A DNA stretch of 64,000 bases. Source: Orobanche coerulescens. Lineage: Eukaryota > Streptophyta > Magnoliopsida > Lamiales > Orobanchaceae. The position numbers and the translations under genes were made by a program. This document shows positions 22,658 to 33,841 of this stretch, piece after piece (position 1 is the stretch's first letter; each line of letters begins with the position of its first letter). The DNA lies in contig CM065817.1 in the NCBI GenBank assembly GCA_033398695.1, positions 30,886,231 through 30,950,230 of the forward strand, given 5' to 3'. Below the pieces are notes generated by a model. The model saw only the letters and a list, made by a program, of their open reading frames with translations, ran no database searches and was not told the origin of the DNA.

Positions 22658-23787
22658 TGTTGTGTCAAGATTTATTCATCCTGACAGGCGATCGACTGTA
22701 AGGCCGAGCGACCAAGTTAACACCAGTCAAACTATGGCTAGCTCGCCTAATCGAAGAAACCAGACCACCATCAGGTACCTAGCGATAGACTCCCAAGACG
22801 ATCGCCATTTGGCATCTGGCGATCGACTCTAGTGTCCGGCTAAGGACGGTCGACCTACGCCCCGAGCAGAGATGATCGCCCGTCAAAGTCATCGAAGACT
22901 GGATCTCAGAACAACACCCACGTGCAGATCCACAAAAGGCGCTGACAGACAAGATCTTTGCTGACAGACAAGACCTTTGACCACAGCTTGTCACCTACCT
23001 CACCTACCGGCAGGCGCGCCGAAAGTTGTCAGTGGGACCGCCCGTGGCAAAGAATCAGACGCGTGCGAGCTCCATTGGACCGCATACTGGCGGCAAGAAG
23101 CGTGCGGACTTTAAGGGAACAAGCCCATGTGCTAAAAGACGATTGCCCGATTATTATAATACAGTAAAGGCGATCGCCCGGCATATCAAAAGTCCTATAA
23201 ATAGAGAACCTCCTCCTACTGGAAAAAGGTTCCTAATGGGTTCAGAACTCATTCACTTATATTCCGAATTCATTCACGGAAATACAGAAGAACACACATA
23301 TCATCAAGCTCCCGGCTTTCTCACCGGAATCTACCTCAGGACTTCTCTCTCAGCATCTCTCATCCAGAAGACGATCGGCAGAGGCAAGAAGTCTCCACAA
23401 GACAGATTCCAAGAGATCCATAAGCCCAGGAGCTCAAGCATCCAGCTAATACTCGCCGTGAGAGACTGTCGATCTCTCACCGCCGCGACTGTTCATCTCC
23501 TTTGTTACAAGAACTCACAGAAAGGCCAACTGCTTCTTCCGCAATCTACACGCTCACTAGCTAAGATAACAAGAATCTTTACACTCATTGTAATTGTATT
23601 CTTACATTAGTACTTGTATCCCCGAATATTAGTATTAATAATATCTCGCGAGAGCATTCAAGCCCGGGACTAACAACCCCGGAAAATCTTGTGTTATTTA
23701 TCTTTCTCACGGAAGTGCTCTTGCATTTGTTTGCTATCCATCCATTCCAGCAATATCTATCTCCGGATAATATTTTGGGTAGCTACA
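22658..23787 (+). mobile_element. Element C 3' LTR
   Basis: It is 1130 bp. Outside the segment at about 23042-23105 it is almost identical to the 5' LTR. It ends GGGTAGCTACA, after which A's reverse transcriptase resumes. Confidence 0.92.
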
Positions 23788-23792
23788 CCCCT
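23788..23792. repeat. Target-site duplication of C, right copy
   Basis: CCCCT against CACCT on the left. The expected host sequence is CACCT, so the right copy has mutated. Confidence 0.8.
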
Positions 23793-25055
23793 GTAGCCAG
23801 ACTAGAAGCCATTAGGATATTTTTAGCCTTTGCCGCCCATAAGAGCTTCATTGTATACCAAATGGACGTCAAAAGTGCATTCCTGAATGGAGACCTTGCT
23901 GAAGAAGTATATGTTGAACAACCACCAGGGTTTGTCAATCCAGAAGGCGAAGACCTAGTATACAGGCTAAGGAAAGCACTGTATGGACTTAAGCAAGCCC
24001 CTAGAGCATGGTATGAGACTCTGTCCCAGTATCTGACCGATAATAGATTCGAGAAATGTGCTGTGGACAAGACATTGTTCAAAATACAGGAAGATGATGA
24101 CCTCCTGATGGTTCAAATCTATGTAGATGATATAATATTTGGTTCAACTAACCTTGCTTTATGTCAAAGGTTCTCTCATCTCATGCAAAGTAAATTTGAA
24201 ATGAGTATGATGGGAGAACTTAGTTATTTCCTAGGTTTTCAGGTAAAGCAGTTGCCTACATGGATTTTCATCAACCAGGAAAAATACAGCAAGGACCTTC
24301 TCAACAAATTTGGAAGGAATACTTCCAAATCATCGTCAACCCCCATGAGCACTTCCGTGCAAATTAGTGTTGATAAAGCTGGAAAGCCGGTTGATCAATC
24401 ACTCTACAGGAAGCTTATTGGCTCACTCATGTACCTAATGGCTAACATGCCCGATATCCAGTTTGCTGTGGGAGTGTGTGCACGATATCAAGTATCACCT
24501 AAAGAATCACACTTCGCAACAGCTAAACGAATCTTGAAATACGTCAAAGGAACAGTCGATGTAGGACTGTGGTACCCTAAAGAAGGCGGATTCAATTTAG
24601 TTGGCTACTTCGACTCGGATCTCGGAGGTTGCAAGCTAGATAGGAAGAGTACAAGTGGAACTTGTCACTTTCTTGGACCTAGACTTGTGTCTTGGTTTAG
24701 CAAGAAACAATTGGCTAACTCGTTTTCAATAGCTGAATCAGAATACTATGCTGTTGGTAGTTGCTGTATGCAGATTCTTTGGATACAACAACAGCTGTCA
24801 GATTATGGAATTGAAGCCAAAGAAACGCCGATTATGTGCGATAGCACGAGTGCAATTGCTATCACTCACAACCCTGTATTGCACTCTCGCACCAAGCATA
24901 TTCACATGAAGCATCACTTCATTAGGAATCATGTTGAGAACAAGGATGTTCGGCTGGAAAAAGTTCATACAGATATCCAGTTAGCCGACATCTTCACCAA
25001 ACCTCTCGACACAGCAAGATTCTGCATGCTTCGGCGAGTGGGATTGCTACACTGA
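23793..25055 (+). pseudogene. pol: Element A reverse transcriptase (main part) and RNase H
   Basis: This 3' part of pol makes the cDNA and removes the RNA template. The frame is open for about 420 codons. Motifs in order are [43 protein letters not shown], then the catalytic YVDD at 24120-24131. Next come the RNase H residues in [23 protein letters not shown] and HSRTKHI, ending [10 protein letters not shown] and a TGA. No defect is visible in this part. It is cut off from its first 70 codons by element C, so the gene is dead, but the catalytic residues survive. It serves as the reference for scoring damage in F. Confidence 0.93.
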
Positions 25056-25815
25056 CTCCGTAAGTTTTTAATGCTTCTACTCAAGAAATTGAGGGGAATG
25101 TCAGAAGACCCAAGAATACAAGATCTACCGTTAGTTATCTCGTACACTACCCATCGTAACAAAGACCGTAGGAACCAAGCGATATGAATTATCCTACAGC
25201 TAAAGTGTGCAATAATTAAGGGGGAATACCGTACGACCCAAGAATACAACATTAATCCGAAAGCTGCTGTATCGAATTGAAACCCGTATGTACCTTTTAA
25301 TGGGGAACGCTGTATTTTCGCGGATACAGCACATACTATGGAAAATTAATTATCATATTATTTATTTTTAAAATATTTTATGTCCACGTGCCCCGTTATC
25401 ATTACAAGCCGTTTGCATTAAATGGTTTACATGATATCTGGACATTGGTATCTTCAAGCCGCGATGTTTTAAATTTTTTATTAATTGTACACCGCCATTT
25501 CTGGCAATAAGGGTAATTTAAAAAGTCAGAAGTGGGACCCGCTCCTATTTTAAATTAATTGGATAAGTTGTACCGGTTACACTCAGTCCAATCGCGATCG
25601 TCCATTTTAAACAAATAGTTCCCATCCCTTAAATCTGACCGTTCAGTCTCTGAAAACCCTTCTTCGCTGCCCACTATAAAAGGACTGAAAATGCCATTTG
25701 AGACTCTTTACGCTTTCTGCATATTGTAAGATTTCTTGAGCATACAACCTACAAGTTTTCTGTGTTTACTGCATTTTTGCTTGAAACCTTTTTAACTTTT
25801 CTTCGAGAATCAACA
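25056..25815 (+). other. Element A spacer between pol and extra ORF, with several polypurine-like tracts
   Basis: No ORF is supported here. Three purine runs stand out: GAGGGGAATG near 25093, TAAGGGGGAATACC near 25217 and AATGGGGAAC near 25299. The first two are followed within 15 bases by CCAAGAATACA-like words, and F has the same three runs in the same order. Multiple polypurine tracts after pol are described for Sireviruses. The last 150 bp hold a candidate promoter and leader for the extra ORF. Confidence 0.7.
25675..25683 (+). promoter_or_regulatory. Candidate internal promoter (TATA box) of the extra ORF in A
   Basis: TATAAAAGG lies 141 bases before the ATG of the extra ORF. It is followed by ACTCTTTAC and CTTTCTGCA. 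F carries the same word and the same downstream blocks at 63877. Confidence 0.6.
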
Positions 25816-28800
25816 ATGGCATCTTCTCAGACCTCTTCTATCTCTCTCAAGAAAACATCCAACATCATCGACGGACAGATCTTTTCCAGATCTATCTTGC
25901 TTGAACGTGTCCATGCTGAAGTGGATGACGTCGAATCGATGGAATACGTCATCACTAGGATTCGTCAACAAGGCCTATATCGCCTTGGCAGCCACTCTGC
26001 TGAACGATTTGATGTTCATCTGGTTGAGGAGTTCTACCTCAATGCTGCCGTTCGTTTCCTTTCACTAGCCCAGGGAGGACATGTCGCTGACATCACAGCC
26101 GTCGTTCAAGGAATTGAGATCCGCGTTGACCAAGAGCTACTCCAGAATATCTACAGGCTACCTGCTGATGGCCTGTCAATGGAAGATCTTGAGACCTTTG
26201 GGTCCCAGGAACTGTTAACTGCTTACTACGGCTTGTTCATCGGTTCAGCCTCGGTTGAAATGGTTCACACCTCTTGCCATAAGAAAAACTTCTGTTTACC
26301 TTTTGTCTACTTACATGATTTCTGTTGTCGTATTATTGAGAACAGAACAGGTGCTTTCGAGATGTGCACCAATCTTAGGTTTAGGATGATGGTTGCAATA
26401 ATGACCTGTGAGAAGGTCAACTGGTGTCAAATCATCCTCAAACGGATGCAGGAAAGTTTCAAAGCCTTCTTCGCAGAAGAAATCCTTTGGTCTACTGTTG
26501 AACTATATTCTGACGAAATGCGGTGTTCCGCAAGACGATAAAGTCAAGAAGATCACTTCTCACATTTATATGGGAAGCATCAAACCCACCGTATTCAGGA
26601 AAGGACCTCTTATTGTAGACAGACCTTACGTCCGCAAATTGCCGCTTTCTGCTGACCCAAGGGACGTATCTTTGAAGTCTCATAGAGAGGAGACTTCAAG
26701 GAAGAGAAAAAGATCTCACAGCAAAACTCCAGTTGCTGTTGAGAAACCGAAAAGGAAGCTAAGGAGGCTTTTCAAAGTTAAGGCTACAGAAACCTCCAAG
26801 GATGCTTCTTCCGTGTCTCAACCCACTGAACAACTCCCCCAGGGACCAACCCCTGTGGAAGAGATGCCTGCTACTGTCGATACAGTAGATCCCGAGCTTT
26901 TGGCGGCTATGATGGATGCTCAGACATCTGCCAACATACAAGACTCTGGCGAGTCGGCTTCCACTTTGGAGCCAAAAGCTACTTCTCCTATACGAGATCC
27001 CACACCCGTTCAGGATCCATCTCCCATCAGGGTACCAACCCCTGTAAGGAATCCCTCTTCGATACAGGATTCCACACCTGTAGAGGAACCCATGCCTACA
27101 GCGAACCCAGGCGCTGTACGCAGCCCCTCCCCGGACACAATTATTAACAAAACCCTACTATCTGTGCAAATCGAACAGGCTTACGAACGGTTTGTCTAAT
27201 GGAAGAGTTACAGACTTGCTCCGTACGACAACCTGTATAACTGGAGCGAATGGAGTAACGAAGAAAGATTTGTTTTGGAAGTGACGGATGCTCAAGATGT
27301 TGCTGTCCTGATCCAATGGGACAACCTATGCGTTAAAGAGCTTATTGAGAGCCATTTGTTTGAAAAAGCCGAAGCTCGAAAGAAAGGAAAAGCTAAGTCC
27401 GTGGAATCTCCCGAAAGTCCAAAATCAGATCCCGACTCAAACGATGATGACGACGCCCTACAGGCTGGTCTAAGAAAGAGTCGCGAAAAATCTGAATTTC
27501 AGATGGGTGCAAGATCTTCCAGTCAACATCAATCACCTCCCCATCAACAAGACACTGTTCCCGACAACGAGGATTCAGCCCCTCATGTCACGGAGGAACA
27601 ATCTATTTCGCAACAGGCACCCGAGCTTGTGGCCGCCCAAGCAGAAGAAGAATCCAGCGCCATCCCGCTCAAGGATTCAGTCCCTCTGCCGGAGCAGGCG
27701 GAAGCTGAGAGACAGCAGGAGGAATCAGTCCCTCCTGTATCCATGTCTTCAGAACCCACTTCAACACAGGAGGATGCAGCACCCCCTGTCGCCGAGCCTG
27801 CTTCTGATACTCCCGCACCCTCAACCGCCTTGGAATCCGACGACGGTATAATACCTGAGGATGTCCAACTCAATTCACGTCCCAATGTGAATTTGAGACG
27901 GTTGAACGGAGTCGAAGATTTCGCCCATCCAGACTCTCCTAGGACTGCCACTAGAAAAGAGCGATTACATGCTCTTGGCCTCCAAACTGTTTTTATCCAG
28001 GATGCCGCCAATGCCCTGTATTCTATGGAAAAAGCTCTTGATTGGCTACACACATCTGCCGTTGAAGAGATGACAGGACTGAAGCACGAAGTCTCCCGAG
28101 TGGTAGAAGCCTTCACTGTCTTGCCACACGTCTTCAAGCAGGCACTGAGCCAATTGCAGGAAAAACAGGAGCAGATCCTGAGAGAAGAGCAATAAAATCT
28201 ACGCGTGTCTGAGGCCAAGACAGCATCTGCTCTGATCGAATCCGGTTCCCATCTTCGACCACGACAAGAAAATTCAAGATATGTCGCAGGTGCTCTCCTC
28301 CCTTGTTGAGAAAATGACTAATATTGAGAAGAAACAGGATGCTGCTTTGAAAATCCTGGAACGCCTTGATGAAAAGGTGTCATACCTTGATGACGCCAAA
28401 AAGGGGGAAGAATCGAGGGAAGCCGCTAGGAGAACGAGGCTGGAGCAAGAGAAAGTAATGTTAGCTCCTTTTGAAGACTCCATCACTGCTGATATAGCCC
28501 GTATCACATCTCCAAATGTTAGGATACAGGGAGATCGACCAGAATTCCAAGATCCTAAGTATCCTTGGAAGAGCCTAGTCCGAAAGCCGCGAGCTATGAA
28601 CCTCCCACCGGCCAGACCTCTACCAAGAGATCAAGAACTGGAGGAGAAATGAACTGCTAAGACACTTTGTTGTTCTTATCAGGGAATCCTCATTATTCTA
28701 CAGATGCAGGACGGTAAAGGAATCTGCAGAGGAGTTTAAGAAAAAGCTGGAAGAAGGAACACTCCCGCTACAACAGCGGATGAAGTCAAAGCATAGAAAC

Positions 28801-28965
28801 GGTGACTTGGTTACCCATCCAGAAGATTGGATCCTAGTCTTCGATAAATCATATGAAGGACGAGCCTTATATCTGAATCGAGACAGTGATGCACATCAAA
28901 ACTGGTGGAAGGGTACCAAGAATGACCCTAAAAGGCCATGGAGGCATTCAGACTACAGGAGTTAA
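25816..28965 (+). pseudogene. Element A extra (envelope-like position) ORF
   Basis: Sireviruses carry an extra, often 'envelope-like', ORF between pol and the 3' LTR; its role is unproven. The start MASSQTSSISLKK follows the candidate TATA box. The N-terminal ~240 residues are a helical domain (VEEFYLNAAVRFL, LQNIYRLPADGL, LRFRMMVAIMTC), vaguely like the 'putative plant transposon protein' family. A basic stretch follows, then a Pro/Ser/Thr-rich region with PTPV and PSPI repeats. The C-terminal part has coiled-coil segments (MTNIEKKQDAALKILERLDEK) and a Trp-rich tail ending near 28965. I see no clear signal peptide or membrane segment. Breaks are a frameshift near 26500, TAA at 27197, and frame changes near 28195-28280 and 28650. 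Confidence 0.75.
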
Positions 28966-29476
28966 ATTTCCTTGTATTATAATTTTGTAATCTTATTTTC
29001 AGAACAACAAAATTTTTTACTCTTCGTTTTAATATCAATAAAATTTTTGCCTGTCTTGAAAGATTACAACTCGTAATCTACTGTGTTATTATATGTTACA
29101 AACACTTAAATTTATCCTTGCTGTATTCAAATATGAAACTTATCTTAATACATAAGCTGTAAAGAACTTGTCTGCGAACAGTTCATAGTTTAAGTTGTAT
29201 GTATCTAGAATACAATGTAAGATTGTGCCTGCGCGCCAATCATAAGTTTAATCATGTAACACTCTTTTGATAAAAGCTGAACTTGCCTGCGAGCAGTTCC
29301 TAGTATTAGGCTAAATACTGAAAGCCAGAACATTCGAACAGAAGACCAAGAAGTCTGCCCTCCTTCAAGACGCTAAGTGTCAAAGTTTTGGCATCATCAA
29401 GGATGTTTGGATAACATCATAAGGTTTTAAAAGGAAGACTTGGAAGGACTTGGCAAATTATCAAAAAGGGGGAAAT
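28966..29476 (+). other. Element A 3' untranslated region
   Basis: AT-rich DNA between the extra ORF and the 3' LTR with no coding potential. Three copies of a TGCGnnCAG/AnTCATAG-like word (near 29170, 29230 and 29290) are present. It ends in the polypurine tract. Confidence 0.6.
29463..29476 (+). other. Terminal polypurine tract of element A
   Basis: AAAAAGGGGGAAAT abuts the TGTTGGGATAAC start of the 3' LTR. Confidence 0.88.
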
Positions 29477-30688
29477 TGTTGGGATAACAATCCCTGTATC
29501 GAGATTGTCAGGACAAACAAACCCTGTATCGAAAAGATCATGACAGAATGTTTTGACAATATGCCAATCCAGCATACAACAAGTAGCTGTATCGAAAAGC
29601 TGATCAAAAGATATCAACCTGTATCGAAGACTTCTCGTAGCCCCAGCATACAGAATTAATCATACAGCAAAGGAGTCACATAAAGACTAAGTATGAAAGC
29701 TATCTCGAATCGACAATACAACTATCATTCCATACAGCATCCAAACAGGACAAGAAGGAATCTTTGTTATTCACAAAAGTCAAAGTCCCGTTTGACAAGA
29801 TCTGTTTAAATACTAAAGGATAAAGTATTTAAATATCAAGCCGTCAGAGATCTTCAATCTAGCGCAAAATCCGGATCGTGTTTTATTCAAACACATCATC
29901 CCGTTGGAACGGAATCTTGCTCAACGGATTTATATCAACGGATATATTTCAGAAAGCTATATATATCCCCAGCCTTTGAAGATCTGAAAACCACCAAACG
30001 AATGTACGAACGATCGAATATATACGCAAGTGAAACAAGTGCTTACACGAATATTCTGAGCAAACATATCTCCCAAGGCATTCTGCTATTCTGAAAGAAG
30101 AGATATACAGTGCTCAAAACTGTGAACAACACATCATCAGCTAAAAGCTCAGAAAGCCAAAGCTGTTGTTCAAATATTGTTCTAAACCCTTGAACAAACC
30201 CATCAGCCCTGTGTGGACTGAGAATCCTTGCTATTCCCGAACTGTGTGTGACGGACTTGCATTGAAGAGACGAAGCTTCAGAACCGTGTGTGAAGAAGCC
30301 AGTCAAGTGAAAGCTCAAACCAATCTGTATGAACAGTTGAAGGCTAAGATCAGTATATCAATCTTTGTGAACGATATATTGATTAGGTTTGATTATAAAT
30401 ACGTAGTTGTGTACGTAGTATTTATAATAAACATTTTCACTCCTATGTGGAGGGCTAGTGGACGTAGAGGGGTTTACCTCGAACCACTTTAATTACCGTG
30501 TCAATTACCTTCTGCATTTACTGTTTTATTATTTGTGATTATCTTTAAGTATACACTTGATATCTAGTTGCTGTATTTACAGCAACTTACTTTAACAAGA
30601 CTTCCGCTACGCACTCAGATTTGAAAACCGTACAGCTTATTGTTTTAAACACTTTCCAAGTTGTATCCTGTATACTTACTGGCCAACA
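29477..30688 (+). mobile_element. Element A 3' LTR
   Basis: It is 1212 bp, begins TGTTGGGATAAC and ends GGCCAACA. It is highly similar to 1173-2396, with scattered substitutions and an 8-bp gap near 30003. Confidence 0.93.
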
Positions 30689-30693
30689 TTGAT
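30689..30693. repeat. Target-site duplication of A, right copy
   Basis: TTGAT, identical to 1168-1172. Confidence 0.9.
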
Positions 30694-32360
30694 GATGTTC
30701 ATGAACGCGAGCACGAGCACGAAATTCCTTCGTCCAAAAAACCGAAAGCACGATGTCTCTACTTCACACACGTCGGAAGTTTCCCGAAAAAAATCTACAA
30801 CAATCCGTTCTTGATGGAACACTGCTAGGAATTACTATATGAATATTTCTCTCTTATATTTCCTCACTTGTTTTCACCTCAAAGATGATAAAGAACTTGG
30901 AAGAAAATTTTTCTCTCTCCCTCTCTGTTTTGCTCACGATTGAAGCCTCAAATGAATGAATGGTGATTGAGTTGATTTCTTTTGATATATAATGAGATAT
31001 AGTGACATATCATGGTGGGATTTTAATATCACAAAACAACAAAGAAAAAAGAATCTCCAAGACAAAGAGGGGGAGGGGTGGCCACATGGAAGGTGATAGG
31101 AAACGGGCCGAGTCACTCGGCTTGTGTACCGGACGTTCATCAAACGACTCCGTTAAATACACTCTGTTTTATCACCAATGTATTTATACTAATTAATTAA
31201 TATAATTAATTAATTATATCAAATACAAATATATTTCTCTAAGAAATATAATTTATTAATTAAATTAATTACCCAGTAACTTAATTTCATTTCATAAGAC
31301 CGCTATTTGATTTATCCAATAAATCATAATTAGATATCCAATATCTAATATTATTAGAGAGATAATAAATATATATTTATCCATCAACGATCATGATGCG
31401 TGACTCTATAGATTCGTCTCAGCCGGCATTGGGAGGAACCAATGAGTGCGGGCAGCACTTAGACAGCCTAACGGGCCGCACTGTAAACCCCGACTTAGAA
31501 CGAATGAAGTGATCATTCCAGAACCATTATGTCGCGAATACCATATACGTATAGACCCTTTATCAGATGTCCCGGTCAAGTATTCATGGTAAAGTCAAAC
31601 CCTACTGTTGACTAGACACTATACATATGTTAATGCAAATCAAGACTGACTGACTACTAGTGTATCCAATACGACTAGATCAGAATCCTTTGGCCAAAGA
31701 CTTATGATCTTATTTGCCATTAACCATATAGGACATTCTCCTGCTCACTAACAGGAGATAGAATTCTTTCTTGGCGTACGGTAAAGATTGCTACCTGCCC
31801 GTATAGTCCGCACTTCGAGATTGACCCAGCGATTAAGAAATTGAGTCTAAATACTCTAATGACAAACTAAACGTCACAGGCACATCTCTTACTGAACCCT
31901 CAAGTCAAAGGTCCACGTATACTATCACAACCTTTCAATTCGTCATCGACTCTCCAAGAGTGAATACCGTGTGACTGAATCAAGTATGAGTTGTGTTCAA
32001 GTATACTGGTCCCACTAATATACTTATAACTATGCTATCAAGACATGCACACATCCTAGTATCAGCTATACAAGTCTTACTCAAAACTTAATACCCATTT
32101 AAGTTTATCGACTTGCGAAAAGTTTATGTAAATAAATTTAAACACTTCCAGTACATTTTCTTTTATCCGATAACGAGAGTGGAATGTTCGCTATTATTTA
32201 CATGGACTTCACTTCAATGTTTACCAAATCAATAATGCATTTGAAATACAATAAACAATGAATGAATTATATTGCCTTTTATTGATAATTCCATAATTAC
32301 AAGTACAATGCCTCTTCTCTCTCATCCCCTTGAGTGGCATTCAGAGGCATATTCCTAACA
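30694..32360 (-). mobile_element. Element G 5' LTR, distal piece
   Basis: Read on the minus strand, the LTR begins TGTTAGGAATATGCCTCTG at 32360 and is cut by A at 30694. A minus-strand TATATATCA word near 30990 could be its TATA box. A TTAATTAA-rich low-complexity stretch lies at 31185-31265. No coding region is supported. Confidence 0.7.
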
Positions 32361-32512
32361 ATTTTTTCTAGTTATTTTTGGGGATAACATAGATTCAAGT
32401 TTATACTTAACTATTTTTTGTTACAATAGAGATTGAATTACTATCAGTTAAATTTCGAGACGATATAACTAGTTTTAAGGTATAACTATTTCAAGTTCTT
32501 AAATATTCTTAA
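32361..32512. other. Short unassigned stretch between G and F
   Basis: 152 bp of AT-rich sequence that belongs to neither LTR. It is the only DNA in the window that may be outside a recognised element. It has no gene. Confidence 0.5.
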
Positions 32513-32787
32513 TGTTGGGAAAAATACAGTACTGTTTTGATAACTGCCTCCATACACCATAAAGTCTTCAAAGTCAGCATTTCTCTCTAAGTATGGAAGT
32601 TGTTAGGAAACTTCATACATCACTTAGATTATTATACAGCAGAGATGAAGAAAGTTGGATACAGCAATCTTGCTGTAGGTGTTTTACTTAGGAAAATTAA
32701 GACACATATCCATACAACAAGATATCTTCTCGTACAGTCCGTCCCTACAGCGCTTACATTATTATACAGTAGAGATGGAGAAAGTTG
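32513..32787 (+). mobile_element. Element F 5' LTR, left piece
   Basis: This piece runs from the LTR start to the D insertion. From about 32626 it contains the first copy and the beginning of the second copy of a roughly 125-bp tandem duplication (ATTATACAG...GAGAAAGTTG). The rest of the second copy lies after D at 49323-49390. Confidence 0.88.
32783..32787. repeat. Target-site duplication of D, left copy
   Basis: AGTTG, repeated at 49323-49327. Confidence 0.9.
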
Positions 32788-33713
32788 TGTTGTGCGGCGA
32801 TTTATACGCCTCGACTGCAATCGGCATAAAGTCCGAGCGACCAAGCCAGCATCAAATAAACCAAGGCAGACTTGCCAAGCGAAGAGTCCAGACCGAGATC
32901 AGGTACCGAGCGATCGACGTCCAGGGCGATCGTCTCTTGACACCTAGCGATCGACTCTGGTACCCGACCAAGGACGACCGTCCTATGCCACGTGTAAGGC
33001 CATCATCCATCATATCTACAAAGACTGGATCTCGGAGCGAAGACCCACGTGCAGATCCGCGAATGGTACCGCGGATTAAGGATCTTTGACTCCAGCCCAT
33101 CAACAGCTGTCAACGATAGGGACTGCCTTACCTACCGACAGACCCTCCGAAAGGTCCTAGGTGGGACCACCCGAGACAACGACATAGGACGCGTGTTGTC
33201 TTCTCATTGGTTCGTACATCCAGCTGCCAGCAGCAGCTGCGGACTTTAAGGAGACCAACCCATGCGCTAAAGACGATCGCCCGCTTATTATAATACAGTA
33301 GAGGCGATCGCCCAGCTACCCTCGACTCCTATAAATAGGGAACCTCCATCAACTGGGAAAGGGTTCGCACAAAACTGTTGTTTCTTACAGAAGTTCACAA
33401 ACTCATCTAAAAACGCAACACTCCATCGTTATTACAAGAACTCACATAGCATCATCTCTGGTTCTTCCGGCAATCATCAGCACTCAAGAGCTAGATAACA
33501 AGGGTCTTTACACTCATTGGAATTGTACTCTAACATTAATATTTGTACTCCCAAGTGTTCGTATTAATAATATCTCGCGAGAGCATTCAAGCCCGGGACT
33601 AACAACCCCGACAATTCTTGTGTTATTTACTTTCTCTCGGACGTGCTCTCGCATTTTGTTTGTTACTCACCCATTCCAGCAATCCCTTCCGAATAATATT
33701 TTGGGTAACAATA
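32788..33713 (+). mobile_element. Element D 5' LTR
   Basis: It is 926 bp with the same general plan as C's LTR: GCGATCG words, TATAAATAG and a GGGTAAC end. The terminal CA has become TA. Confidence 0.9.
33330..33338 (+). promoter_or_regulatory. TATA box of element D 5' LTR
   Basis: TATAAATAG followed by GGAACCTCC. It is identical in the 3' LTR at 48939-48947. Confidence 0.7.
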
Positions 33714-33731
33714 ATTGGCGCTAGAAAAAGG
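33714..33731 (+). other. Primer-binding site of element D (tRNA not identified)
   Basis: ATTGGCGCTAGAAAAAGG abuts the LTR. It matches C and E apart from one or two bases. Confidence 0.65.
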
Positions 33732-33841
33732 GGGGCATTACCTTCAGTTTCATTCTGACCGTTTCGAAGAACACCCACTGTTCTCCAGAGCATATACTTG
33801 AAGAAACACTCACTGTTCTTCAAAGAAAAACCTTCAGAATA

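Larger units (their letters stand above)
15486..23787 (+). mobile_element. Element C: Tat-like Gypsy with gag and an antisense spliced gene, no pol
   Basis: C is 8302 bp with LTRs of 1137 and 1130 bp, a TTGGCGC-type primer site, a GGGGGG polypurine tract and a near-perfect duplication in A's reverse transcriptase. The internal 6.0 kb holds a sense gag, a repeat-bearing spacer and a four-exon gene on the opposite strand. No protease, reverse transcriptase, RNase H or integrase signature is present. E is the same family in opposite orientation and D a relative. Antisense extra ORFs are known from the Tat lineage of plant Gypsy elements. C would need enzymes from a partner element. Confidence 0.9.
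1173..30688 (+). mobile_element. Element A: full-length Sirevirus-type Ty1/Copia retrotransposon carrying nested insertions
   Basis: A has two LTRs of about 1.2 kb, an initiator-Met primer site, a polypurine tract and an intact TTGAT duplication. Its order is gag, protease, integrase, reverse transcriptase, RNase H, then a 3-kb extra ORF. Pol in Copia order, a coiled-coil Gag tail, several polypurine tracts after pol and the extra ORF fit the Sirevirus/Maximus lineage. Elements B (in gag) and C (in reverse transcriptase) split it; the net length without them is about 12.5 kb. The two LTRs show about a dozen differences in their first 280 bases, so this is not a very recent insertion. Multiple stops and frameshifts make it non-autonomous today. 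Confidence 0.93.

Noticed and set aside
23691..23787. ATG at 23691 as the start of A's reverse transcriptase
   Set aside because: These codons belong to C's 3' LTR; the real coding sequence resumes after the target duplication.
27583..28218. 211-codon minus-strand frame rich in Ser
   Set aside because: It is a shadow of the Pro/Ser-rich coding strand of A's extra ORF and has no counterpart elsewhere.
1004..32360. G's LTR as a solo LTR
   Set aside because: A primer-binding site lies one base from its inner end, so an internal region follows to the left.
32361..32512. Host gene fragment
   Set aside because: Only 152 bp of AT-rich sequence with no coding potential.
32600..32947. 115-codon frame across the F/D junction
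   Set aside because: It crosses an LTR-insertion boundary and reads LTR sequence only.
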